DNA from: Topomyia yanbarensis
Taxonomy: Eukaryota > Arthropoda > Insecta > Diptera > Culicidae
Direction: 5' to 3'
Length of the DNA stretch: 64,000 nucleotides
Assembly: GCF_030247195.1 (NCBI RefSeq)
Contig: NC_080671.1
Span: 14,830,843 to 14,894,842 of the forward strand
The notes under the pieces are model-generated. The model saw nothing but the letters and a program-made list of their open reading frames with translations, ran no database searches and had not been told where the DNA came from. Both the position numbers and the translations under genes were made by a program. This document shows, one piece after another, positions 12,378-23,576 of this stretch. The stretch's first letter is position 1. Every line of letters begins with the position of its first letter.

Positions 12378-12385
12378 CTCGTGGC

Positions 12386-13767
12386 ATTTGTAATCTGTTT
12401 GCAAAACATTTTTCGAGTGCATTTGAAACAGTTCCGACTACTCCAGTACAGGTTGAAATCGGACTACGCGGTGTTCCAAGTGACGTGATGAAACTAGGTA
12501 GCATCCGTTTTTCCGAAGAAGATATTGTTGCTGCCATTGAAAAATTGAAATCCTCGACATCGGCTGGTCCAGATGGGATTCCTGCCATTATTTTAAAAAG
12601 ATGCGCTAGAGCCCTTTCTGCTCCTCTAAAACTGATCTTTAATCAATCGTTGTCGCAAGGGACGTTTCCTCTGTGTTGAGAAAAGTCAGTTATGTTTCCT
12701 GTCTTTAAAAAAGGTGATAAGCAGGACATAGCAAATTATCGAGGCATAACCTCTCTCTGTGCGGGGTCTTAGCTGTTCGAAATTCTAGTAAGCAATGTGT
12801 TGTTCCGGGAAACCAAAACATATATATCAACAGATCAACATGGGTTCTTCCCAGGTAGATCAACATCACTTCACATTGTATTAGAAGTATGGAAGGCGGA
12901 GCACAAGTAGATACTATTTATACTGACCTTAAAGCAGCGTTTGATCATGTTGATCACTCGCTCCTACTGGCGAAAATAGAAAGGCTGGGTGCCACCACTC
13001 AACTTCACTAAGTGGCTGGAGTCATACCTTGTTGGCCGTACCCTATCTGTCAAACTAGGAAATATCGAATCACATAACTTCATAAATTTAACAGGTGTAC
13101 CCCAGGGTAGTAATCTCGGACCCTTGCTATTCTCCTTATTCTTCAATGACGTTTCTTATTCCACCAGGATGCAAACTTATTTATGCAGATGACCTTAAAC
13201 TGTTCCTCATTGTGCAATCTGAATTGGACTGCATCGAACTACAGCGACAACTAGATGAGTTTTGTAACTGGTGTGCTCGAAACCGGTTGACTCTCAGTGT
13301 ATCTAAATGCTCAGTAATTTCTTTCACGCGTAAAAAAATCCAATCTTGTGGTGTTATACTATCTCAGGGAAAACACTTGAAAGAGTGTCAGTTGTCAGGG
13401 ACCTTGGAATACTGCTGGATTCTAAATTGACGTTCAGAGATCACTATACCTACATCATTGCGAAAGCCAACAGGAACCTTGGTTTTATCATCAGAATAGC
13501 CAAAGAGTTTACTGATCCATATTGCCTGAGAGCACTGTATTTCTCTATCGTTCGCTCTGTCCTGGAAGCTGCAGCTATCATCTGGTGTCCGTATGCGAGT
13601 TTCTGGATTAACAGGATTGAATCTATACAAGCTAGATTTCTCCGATTTGCTCTTAAATCTCTGCCATGGCGCAACCCGTTAGAGCTGCCACCTTACATTG
13701 ATCGTTATCGTTTGCTTGATGTGGACACCCTTTCAAAAAGACGAAATATCTCCAGAGCAGTCTTGTA
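12386..13767 (+). pseudogene. LINE ORF2, reverse transcriptase part, broken
   Basis: RT relic. It reads SAGPDGIPAIILKRC at about 12560, PVFKKGDKQDIANYRGI at about 12695, GVPQGSNLGPLLFSL at about 13096 and the catalytic YADD box (CKLIYADDLKLF) at about 13172-13207. The thumb and C-terminal domain run from 13346 to 13767. Stops (for example TGA at 12677-12679) and several frameshifts break it. The 3' UTR from 13768 to 14206 is followed by the AATA tail. Confidence 0.8.
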
Positions 13768-14228
13768 GGAAAAGTTCTAACAGGCGAAATAGATGCCCCA
13801 AATATATTTTCACAGATAAATGTAAACGCACCTCCTAGAAGCTTAAGATCGTGGGATTTTCTAAGACTCGACTATCAAAGTACTAATTATGGACAGAACG
13901 AACCCGTAAGGGCGATGTGTAGTGTTTTTAATAGTGTGTATGAATTTTTTGACTTCTCTGTTTCATGTGATATTTTTAGAAATAGGCTTAAGCGGTTGAC
14001 TTAGTGCATTAGATTTTGATTTGTTAGATGTATTATTAATTATGTAATGTAATGTAATTTAACGTGCAATATTGTTTAATGTGTATATGTGAAAAGATAA
14101 TGAGGTTTTTACGCACATTTGGAGGGTGTCACACTAACTGCAAATGGCCTTTTCCTCATTCCATACTCCATATTTCATGTAGACCATGTAGGTCAGATGG
14201 AAAATCAATAAATAAATAAATAAAAAAA

Positions 14229-16436
14229 GAGTCACAATATTCAATTTGACATATCATACATGAAAAATCCTATTATCGGACAGAAAAATACGTTGCTGTG
14301 TTGTTTACGTCAAATGTAATTTTCATTTTTTCAATGAGTGTAGAATGAAATGAATCTTTTGTACAATGCGTATGTGAACAGCTGCAGAAGTGTACATATA
14401 TTTCACGCATATGTCCTTTCAATTTCAAAGGCTCATGTGCAAAATCTCAAACCATGATCTTAATTTTTTTTGACTTTTTATATAATGGGTGTTATTTTGA
14501 TGAATATATGGCATGGCATGAAATCTGGAATACCGTCGTAAGCTATGCAACATGTAATTAATCACATGTTGTGCTGCACATAACTGCAATACGATTCGTG
14601 CAAACACACAGACATCAGAGGAAATGAAACCCAGTTCTTACAATACGATTTCCTTTTTTTGTCGATCGATCCGTTCTATCGGAATTTGACATTGAAACAG
14701 TCTATCCTAGATACTTTATCATCTTGGCATTAACTCAACTATTGTGACAAGTTTGATGCTGCCAAATAGCAGTGATAGCTTGGTATACTCGTGATTTATG
14801 TTCATATGTTGAGGGTCAGGTGGACTAACCTGTATTTCCGATATACAGTCCATAAATCCATTAAATTTATTAATAATTTGCCGCTCATCCTGCTAGCCAC
14901 ATCATTAAAAATAATTGAGCAAACACTAGTATTGTTTGGATTGTGCCATCGCTTTTCACAACTTCTTCCCATCACCTCCATTCCGTTCAAACTCATAATA
15001 ATAATGGGATGCTGCATAGTATCAAATTATACTATGTTCTGGGATTTGTGAGTTGTTTTTCGCCTTTCGGGTATCGGATTTGTTGCCCTGCACTTGTAGC
15101 AGCCACTATAACAGAGGCGGGTACCTTTTTCTCCAAATAGAGTTACTAAAGCTATAAACTGACTATTAATGTATCCGATCGCTTCATGTTGAGTATATCT
15201 TCACAGTCCAGTACACAAATCCATTCGCCTTCTAGCTGAATGTTTTGTACGATGCAATGCCACAATATTTATAGTACTAATCAATTGAACATCGACTCTT
15301 CTCTAATTTTCCTGGGGGCAATTTCTATTCAAGGGGCCATGTTCTTTTGTACTACCATGGGTGCATTTATTTGATGCTTCCACAAGTCATTACACACATT
15401 AAAATTAAACATCCACAACTATTCGAGAATTTATGTTATCCTACCCAGATAAACAATCGCAAGCTTCGGTTGCGGCCACAATTTAGCCCAAGAACGACCA
15501 ACCCGGATCGGAGCACCCTTTTTCTTGACTCTTGTTTTGTTTCGGGTTATTCCTATCTTTAGATCTCAACTGAATGGAAATAAATTTGTATCTGCGGTCA
15601 CCCTTAACCCAGATAAAGAAGATTCAACGGTTGGGGAAATGCTCTTTTGCTTTCTGTGTTGGGTACTTTCAAAATTTAAATCCTTCAACAAAGACTTCCC
15701 AGCAGTTATCTCAGCTGGTGGGCTTTTGTGGTCAGTGAAGAAAAAACACCACTGAATTTATGGCGGGTGGTAAGACACCCTATGGAAGTACTTTCGGTTG
15801 TACTACACAATGTTACCTACCGGCAGAACCGAACCGTCATAACTCTCTGCGGTAAAAGTTGGTCCCCGAACAAACAATGCAAAAGTTCTGTCTTTGTTTT
15901 GGGTGAGAGTTTTGCAAATATTTCTGCGGAGTGATTATGGTTAAGATTATCCTATGAATTTTATTATCCATCCCATGTTGGGTCACTGAAGTTTATTAAA
16001 ATTCGGAACAGCGTCTGGACGAATGATGCTCGGAGCGTGGTTTGGCAAGCAAATAATTTTGATGTTTACTTTGGGCTAATAGTTGTTCTCAGTTATTCTT
16101 TACTAAACATGTTTTCTAGAAGTAGCGGCAAATGCTTATAGCTCACGTCCATACATTTGTGATCTGCCAGAAAACATTAGGATTGAACAGTATCAAAGGC
16201 TACAAACAGTCATATCATTTATTACGGTTACTGTTACATCGACACATTTCAACATTCGATTTTCTCCGAACAGTTCAGGAGCATTTTCATCGTATATCTA
16301 ATTGCACTGAAATAACATTGTAATTTTCACGACTCCGCCCGAGGCTTCCCTAGGCTTCGATTCCTTTACTTCCCTACTCATTTCAATGCTAATTCGATGA
16401 AAATTGACACAAACTGAAAAGAAACTGTATTTCTTG
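14229..16436. other. no recognisable gene
   Basis: Mixed-composition sequence with many short ORFs in both strands but no motif, splice pattern or repeat end that I can support. Confidence 0.4.
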
Positions 16437-16860
16437 TTATCTTTCTCCCGCTGCGATGTGGTTTTCCGCAGTCCCTGAAGGACGGAAACGTCGACGATGT
16501 CTTGTTTCCGTTGGCTGGCCCTCTTGTGCCGCTTTTACTTCTTCATCTTCAGTACGGATGTACGGACTTAGGAGGGCACCGATTCCCGAAGGGAAACTCG
16601 GAATCACCTGCGATGCTACCCTGTGTTCCACCCTGTGTGTCGGAGTCGATGTGGACTGTCAATAAAGCAGAATCTCGTTCCAGGTTTTGTGGTTGAATGA
16701 TGCAGGATGCGGCTGGCGCGGCGGTGCCGCCAGTGCACGGTGATGGTGGATTTCCAATTTGCAAGTCTGGTTATCGTCAGCCGTGTCACAGTTGAACTTG
16801 TCTTCGGTTGCCCTTGGTGTAGATGCGAAACGGATGGTGTAACGGAATCGATAGATTCGT
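16437..16860 (-). CDS. candidate minus-strand exon(s), frame uncertain
   Basis: A GC-rich block in AT-rich surroundings. Read on the minus strand, a pyrimidine-rich acceptor (CACCCCACCGACAG) precedes base 16860. From there one frame stays open to TGA at 16659-16661 and includes FNCDTADDNQTCKLEIH. The same frame resumes after a second acceptor-like site (TTCTGCTTTATTGACAG, exon side from 16655), runs through YIRTEDEEVKAAQEGQ, and stops at 16437. The other two minus frames also have long open stretches, so the true frame is not proved. It could be terminal exons of a host gene, a decayed gene, or chance in GC-rich DNA. Product not recognised. Confidence 0.3.
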
Positions 16861-17729
16861 CTGTCGGTGGGGTGGGTGTGCAGGTGCTGTGAGAGGGAAC
16901 TAATTTAAATGGAAAGCTCGTTTCGGTCCTAATTTATAATTGCCACTTTGGTTGAACATTGTTGCTGCCAACTTTCAATGGTCGATGTAAAAATGGGATT
17001 TCATTAATTTATACTTTGTGAATATGTATGATTTTTACGGTGAACGAACCGCAAAACCAGTCGCTGGACTATGTTTTTTTTTAATTGAGTGAATGTAAAA
17101 TTAGTTATTATTTTTGTTTGTCAATTCGACCAACTTTACCACTTATTGGATATTATTAAGCCTTTGCCATATAATTAAAATCGAATGGTAATACTTCACG
17201 GTAACTGGTAATTGGATTAGATACATCCATCAATAACGTAGCATTATATGCTGGACGTGGTGTTTTGTATTTTGTAACGGTAGACGGTGATGACGTCGTA
17301 CCCTACTGTGATAACTTTCGTCGACCTTCATTAAAACTTTGAAGCATTTGCTTTAAAGTCTTCTTTCATGTCTTGTCATTATATGGTACAATCGAATTTG
17401 ATGCCTACTTAATAAAAAAGATATTTTCCTTGACCTGACGGATAAAAATATGAAAATGGAGCTTTTTCTTACGAAAGTGTCCCATAACCAGATCCATCAT
17501 AACCGTAATGTGGTAATAATAACGTTCAGTAGTTTTACCAAAGTAAGAAGCTTCATTGTGAATAATATCATGCACCACGGCGTCGTAAACCAATAGTTGG
17601 ATGACGATAAAATCAACGATTCAGCACTATGATCGCGTACTAGTTCAGAGTTGCGGAGAAGTGTTTCCCTGGTACTACCAACATTGCTTGTGTGGTGAGG
17701 ATGTGACTGACCCAGACTACTTCTTACTA
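16861..17729. other. no recognisable feature
   Basis: AT-rich sequence with only short ORFs and no repeat boundary. Confidence 0.4.
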
Positions 17730-18129
17730 CAGTAGGATTCCGTTTTTGGCAACAATATACTTTTTTTCAGTTGCCAAAACAGGAACCGTGCCAAAAATGG
17801 AACCTTACTTTAAAAGCTTTTATTTTTAATTTGTTACATCATAAATGTTACAACAACAGTAATTATATAAGAATATGTGATATGAAATGAAATGATAGAA
17901 GAAAATCAGCAGATATAATTTTATTTGCTATGCCTACCCCCATAAAATGTAGTAAATTTGACTCCCATGTCTGGAAAAAAAAAGTCAAAAGTGAAATGTG
18001 TGTATGAGCATTTTGTAAAAGATTTACTATGTACAACAACAATGTTGCCAAAAACGGAACCCATTTGTTGCCAAAAACGGAAATTTTTTGTTGCCAAGAA
18101 CGGAACGTACCAAAAACGGAATCTTACTG
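17730..18129. mobile_element. pogo/Tc1-like MITE, 400 bp
   Basis: The ends are CAGTAGGATTCCGTTTTTGG and the inverse of CAGTAAGATTCCGTTTTTGG. A TA dinucleotide sits on each side (17728-17729 and 18130-18131), as in the Tc1/mariner/pogo superfamily. Subterminal TTGCCAAAAACGGAA units occur once near the left end (inverted) and three times near the right end. No transposase is encoded. Confidence 0.75.
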
Positions 18130-18199
18130 TACCTGACTTTCGCATGCACATCAGCTAACCAGGAAACCACTACAACCAACACTGCTACTAAACCACAGA

Positions 18200-18440
18200 C
18201 AGTTGGCACTTCAACATTCCACGAACATGGAAGCAGCCACAAAGGTTGCATCAATAATTTTCCATTGATGACAATCGGCGAGATTTTCTCTAATGATTCG
18301 AATAGCTGCGAAATCGCCGTAAGTATTGAACGCGTTCCCAGGAGGTACCAAGCGCCTTAACCGTTTCATTCCTGTCAAACTTGATAGCCGACTGCGTGCC
18401 AATTTCATCAGATGACAATCCTGCAAGATCTGGTTTGACG
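18200..18440 (-). pseudogene. possible BEL/Pao-type retrotransposon pol scrap
   Basis: On the minus strand a short frame reads LSSDEIGTQSAIKFDRN followed by ETVKALGTSWE. The ETVKALGxxWxP-type motif is typical of the region after the RT in BEL/Pao elements. The frame breaks shortly after, and no LTRs, integrase or protease are seen. It is a very short piece, so the assignment is tentative. Confidence 0.35.
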
Positions 18441-18480
18441 TCTATTTACGAAGAGCAAAGCTACCTAGAAGCTCGCTTAT

Positions 18481-19193
18481 AAGGTTATATACAAAGTTGA
18501 AACTCAAACAATCGAAAAAAAAAATTAAATATTAACTAAAAGTACATGCTTTTAAAAATATTTGTTCGAAATTTTATCCAGATCGGAGCACTTTAAATTA
18601 CAGACTTTTGCAGCGCGCTGGTTCTTTCACGAATGAAGAAAACACAAAACATTAAACGCAATTATCTCGAAATGAAGTACCGTTGCGGTGAACGTTATAT
18701 CTCAAAAAACATTCATCCGATTTTCATAAATTTGTTTTTGAATTGTTTGTATTTACATTTTCGTGTACTCCTTTTTCATCAAAAAAATTTAAATTCTGTG
18801 CAATGAATTTTTGTTTAAAATTTTGAACACAACAAAGCTCAATTTTTTGGTCAACGTGTTTCTGTAAGAAAAAAAATCTATTAGGAAACCGATCCATTCA
18901 AGTACTCCACAATACATTTTTTCAATAATCTTATTAGTTTTTGGATTTTTGTTGAGCGGTTCGGCTTGGAGAGCGTTTATCGCAAACCTCTGCCAAAAAA
19001 AAACCCGCTTCGGAAGATGGATCATAAGGCCGACAACCTTGAATATTTTTTTAAATTCTACTTTTTTTTTTGTATCTTCGATAGTGCTATCAACGAACTG
19101 TCTTTCGATTTTCAAATAAAATTTTCATAAAACGCTTTTAAAAAATTACGAACTTAGCTCACTTTTTCGCCACAACTTTGTATATAACCCCTT
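18481..19193. mobile_element. TIR element, about 713 bp, non-coding
   Basis: The left end AAGGTTATATACAAAG and the inverse right end AAGGGGTTATATACAAAG form inverted termini. The interior is AT-rich with no transposase. The 108-codon minus-strand ORF inside is not similar to anything I recognise. A related end (AAGGGGTTACATACC) occurs alone at 20370. Confidence 0.5.
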
Positions 19194-19609
19194 AATTGCG
19201 ACATCAATTTAATTCCTTCAGTAATGGATTGGGCTGCACTAATAAAGTCGTCAGCGTAACTGCTCTTAAAATGGAACTAATCCTTACGTCACCGTCATTG
19301 ATTTGTGACGTTTGATAGGATGTTCTGAGTTAAATCACCACAAAATGCCTAACACCTGCAATGAGTTTTTGACATAAATTTTCAATTAAGGATTTTTTAC
19401 ACATTTTAAATAAAAATTACCATTTTTCACAAAAAATCCGCCTTTTAATAAGTAAACATCACCTTTAATGAAAAATTATCTCAAAAATTCAACGTAGAGG
19501 TTCAGTATTTTTTACATAGAATGTGTATTAAGGTGACAATAAAACGACCATTTTTGAAATCACTAACCTACATCCCCTAGCGTCGTTCCAAATCATGAAA
19601 AAATAACAC

Positions 19610-20340
19610 TGTCCAAATTTGAACGAAATCGGTTAACTCTAACCCCTCCCCCAAAGAGCTTAAAGTTTGTATGGGATTTTTGGCCAAAATGTATGGGGAA
19701 ACACTCGCAGTTCACAAAATCGCCGCTAGAGGTCGCTGTAAACTTCCGATCACTGACCTAGGAAGGAGTTAAGCTTTTGAAGATATGCTGAACAAGTTTG
19801 TCGAAGACTGCAAGACAATCCAACCTACCGTTAAAGAGTTATTAACGTTTAAAGTTGGATACTGCTGCTTAACATTCGCAAAGGGCGTACTCCGCTTATC
19901 TCACGTATGTGAACCACGAGTAAAGGCGGGAAAAAGTTAGGAAAAACTCATATATCTCTGAAACGATAAGAGATAGAAAGTTATGATGTTCCACAAAGTT
20001 GTAAAGGAATAAAAGGACTTTTTGGTTTCACTAGAAAGTTTCAGGATTTCTCCGCTAGGTGGCGATAGTGAGCCAAGCAATTTAAAGGGAATACTCCTAT
20101 CTGTGCAACGGTAAGATATGGAGCATTTGGATGTTCTACAAAGTTGTAGATCAGCAAAAAATATTTTCTTTTGTCATTTGAAAAATGCAGAATTCTATCA
20201 CATGGTGGCGCCAGTGATCAAAATTAATTCAAGGTAATACTCCTAGCCATAAAATGGTAAGAGCTAGTGCAATCTGATGTTCTGCGAAGTTATACAGTAT
20301 TTCAATGGCTTTCGTGTCTCGTTATTAAAATTGGAATAAG
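19610..20340 (+). repeat. dispersed repeat with about 150 bp internal units
   Basis: Contains repeated blocks of the type TTCTACAAAGTTGTAG, GGTGGCG-CAGTGA and AATACTCCTA-C at roughly 150 bp spacing. In the same order it shares CAAATTTGAA--AAATCGG, AGTTTGTATGGGATTTTT and CGCCGCTAGAGGTCGCTG-like blocks with the arms of the palindromic element at 57139-58307. It looks like an old relative of that family. No coding capacity. Confidence 0.5.
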
Positions 20341-20369
20341 GACGCATATATACTGTGTGAATGAAGCTT

Positions 20370-20830
20370 AAGGGGTTACATACCTTTTTTATTTTTTATT
20401 TTTCAAAAAATCAAATTTTTTATTGCTTTATCTGAAAGTACAACTCCTTGAGAATATTTTTCCAAATATTTATAGCGATCCGAGAAATAGATCGAAAGTT
20501 ACAGCGCTTCCAAGCGTGCTTCGTCTACCCAGCGCAGTGGTAATTTTAAACTCGATTATCTAGAAATACCGATTTAAAAAAATGGTTTTCCCGTGATCAC
20601 GATTCCTGAAATACCACTAAACCGATTGTCTTTATTTTTTTTAAATTGATAGTAATTAATTTTTCTCATACCTTAACAATTCTTTTTTTATGTTTGTTTT
20701 GTAGATAAGATATGTTTGTTTTGTAGCCTGAAACAGCGATTTATTAGGAAAAACGTTCACGAATGCAGGAAAAATGTTGAAATGTAGTCTCCGGTTATTC
20801 AACTAGGTCGACTAATAGAAACGACTAAAA
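20370..20830. repeat. fragment of TIR element
   Basis: Begins with AAGGGGTTACATACC, a variant of the termini of the element at 18481-19193. No matching second end was found, so it is treated as truncated. Confidence 0.35.
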
Positions 20831-20856
20831 TTACAATTATTTTGTTCAAGATGTGT

Positions 20857-21003
20857 GGTTCGGTGCACGAAATTAGCGGTAACCAATCACGAACTGGTTT
20901 TAGTTGGGTGTTGTAAAATCCGTTTTTTTCGGCTCGGTGCATGAAGTTAGCAGTAAAGAATCACGTACTGGTTACGGGCGGGTGTTTAAAATCCGGTTTT
21001 TCG
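20857..21003. repeat. two-unit tandem repeat, about 73 bp each
   Basis: 20857-20929 and 20930-21003 share CTCGGTGCA(C/T)GAA-TTAGC, AATCACG-ACTGGTT and AAAATCCG-TTTTT. About 80 % alike. Confidence 0.65.
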
Positions 21004-21474
21004 TCGTGCATGCTACTCTCTAACTATCAGAAATGAAAATAATTTTCTCTGCTAGTAGTAGGTAACGAAACAAATTGATTCATCCTCCAGCCGTGTACAG
21101 TTCACAAATATTTTTCCCCGGTATTGTACAGACCTTGGAGAACCCCTGTACGGCCTAAACAGCTCTTGACAGTTAGTTTTTAAACCGTAATCATATGTTT
21201 GTCGCGATTTTCATATTTATCTAGAAGTCAGTATTGCATAGATTTTTTCGAATCTTTGTCTGCTTTCACTTAGAATTCGTTAAAGAAACAACACATTCGG
21301 ATAAGTCGGTGCGCTACAACATTGCCAGTCTCTGAAAATAAATCTTTTCATTTGTTCGGTAGTCTTGCTGGCCTTTTTTGGTTTCAGGAAAAACTGATTC
21401 AGGTGATTTATGAGAGTTCTTCAATTATATATTTGGTACAATGTTATTGAAGAACTCATAATTAAAACTTTGCA

Positions 21475-23040
21475 CAAATTGCTAAAAAGTAGTAAAATGG
21501 AAATGTAATAAATTTCAATAAAAACAAAAAGAACATTCAATAGAGGTAGAATTTAAAGAGAGAAAAATTAAAAAAATTACAAACGAGAGAAAACTAATAA
21601 ATAGATAAAATGAAACAAATGAAGGAAGCTATAACATGGCATTTAAAATAATGGGAAAAGATTAAAAATATACAAATAGTCAAAACCTGCCAACTTAAAA
21701 AGGATCGAAAAACGGAGAAACATCAGAAAAAGGACAACATTAAAACAACGGAAAAATTAGAAAAAAATGAATGCAAAAAAAACATCTTGAAGAAATAGCA
21801 AAATAAAACAGATTGTTTGAGTAAAAACAATCAAATTAAACGAAGAAAATGAGAAAGGAAATTAGACAAACATTAAAATAATAGAAAAATATTGCAAAAT
21901 GGTAAAATATCTAAAAACGGGTAAATAACAAAATTAAAACTAAAACATCACGAACATAGAAAACGATAAGAATGACAAAAGAAAGAAAAATGAATACAAC
22001 AAAAATTAAAAAACAAGGCTACAATAAACAAATATAGAAATGAACGAAATAGATCCACTGAGATAGACATAAAAATAACAATTATACAAAAAAATATAAA
22101 AGCAGCACCGCATCAAAAAAGAAAACCATGAAAACAAAAAAAAATAAGAAAATGTTAAAAATGCTTCCAAACAGAAGAAATGATACTGTACAAGAATTGG
22201 ATAAAAGATAACATGTGAAATCAAAATGGTTTAAATAAGTATAAATGAAGAAATGGAAAAACAAGAATATTATCATGAAGAAAAAAGATAAAGTTTTAAA
22301 AATAAATGGGTCCAGAAATAAATAAATATATAAAAAGCAAAATTGAAAAAAAAAAAATGATGAAATGGAAATCCGCAAAAAAATAAAAATAAAAAATGAA
22401 AAATATTCGAATAAAAAATGAACAACACAGAAAACATGGAATTCAAAATGGTTTAAATGGGTAAAAAAGAAAAATGCGAAAGGTAATGGAACATACCAAT
22501 AAACAAAAATGTTAGGATATTGAAGAAATCCATGCAAAAGAAAAACATAAATTTCAAAACTGATAAATGGAGCACAGGAAATTTCATAACACGAAAAAAA
22601 TGAAACGAAAGAAATAAAAAAGAGAGAAACTTAAAATGAAAAATATGAAGAAGAAGAATACAGAAATACTAAAATAAAAATTTCGTTAAATAAATTTTAA
22701 AAAAATAATGAAATCGATTAAACAAACGAATTCAAAAGAAACGAACAAAACTATAGGAAAAAACGCAAAAATGGAATAAATATGAAAAAATGAATCGAAT
22801 TGAAAAATGGGACAAATGCAAAAAATAGAACAAATTTTAAATAGCACAAAAATGGTAAATAAAAAAAAAGAAATATATTGGGAAATATACGAAAGAGTAA
22901 AATAAGATTATATGAAGAAAATAGAAAGAATAAAAAATCTGGATGAAATTGAAAAAGAAACTAAAAGCAGATATGAAACAAGAGAAAAAATAGAACAATT
23001 AATTTAAATTAAGAAAGTTAGTTAAAGATTACAAAAACTT
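21475..23040. repeat. A-rich purine-biased low-complexity tract
   Basis: About 1.5 kb composed almost only of A-runs separated by single G, T or C (GAAAAATG, AAATAGAAA, TAAAATGG). Purine excess is strong on the plus strand. Long F- and Y-rich ORFs on the minus strand are products of this composition and are not genes. Confidence 0.75.
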
Positions 23041-23576
23041 TCTATTTCTCGTATTTAAATTAATTTTTTCTAAAGTAAATATGAAAAATTACTGTGGATC
23101 GTTTTCTACGTGGATTTTCATGTTCTTTGTGGAGTTATTCAGTATTAGTTTCACAAATCGTTTTTGACCAGTTGAGCATTTTAAATGAAAGTTGCTGAGT
23201 TTCCTTTTTCTTTCTAATGGATTATGTTGTGCTTCATTGAGCAGTCACGACGGATTGAAATAAGTAGAAATAGAAGTCATATATCATCCTGAAAAAATAA
23301 AACATCGCAATTGGACTAACCATTCGAAAAAACTACTGCTTTTTGAAGCCCATATACAGATTGAAAGTTTCGAATTAATTAGTAAAATACGAATCAAAAT
23401 CAATTTCGAGAGCCCAGAACTTTCAACTTTAACTTATTCAATTCTTTAAATAGTTGGTCAAAATTCATGAGATAATTGTTGTGAAGTACGAAATAGAAAA
23501 TAAATTTCAGTCTTTTAATAAACAATTTACAAAAAAAGATCTTGCCTTTTTGCCCACTGCACATTAAAATCGTTTT
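23041..23576. other. no recognisable feature
   Basis: AT-rich sequence between the A-rich tract and the first copy of the GAGGCCCGG repeat. Nothing supportable. Confidence 0.4.

Larger units (their letters stand above)
8655..14228 (+). mobile_element. broken Jockey-like non-LTR retrotransposon (LINE)
   Basis: A plus-strand LINE relic: ORF1 with zinc knuckles (8655-9149), an endonuclease relic (from 9378), a reverse transcriptase relic (to 13767), and a 3' end with an AATA tail (about 14207-14228). RT motifs such as GVPQGSNLGPLLFSL and YADDLKLF place it in the Jockey group. It is 5' truncated or decayed upstream of ORF1 and interrupted by two DNA transposons (10184-10344 and 10564-12377). The ORFs hold several stops and frameshifts, so it cannot be active. 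No target duplication of the LINE itself was found. Confidence 0.85.

Noticed and set aside
18789..19115. 108-codon minus-strand ORF
   Set aside because: It lies wholly inside a TIR element of AT-rich non-coding type and shows no transposase or other motif.
22082..22537. 151-codon minus-strand ORF rich in F, Y and L
   Set aside because: It is the reverse of an A-rich low-complexity tract. Absence of T-rich-strand stop codons explains its length.
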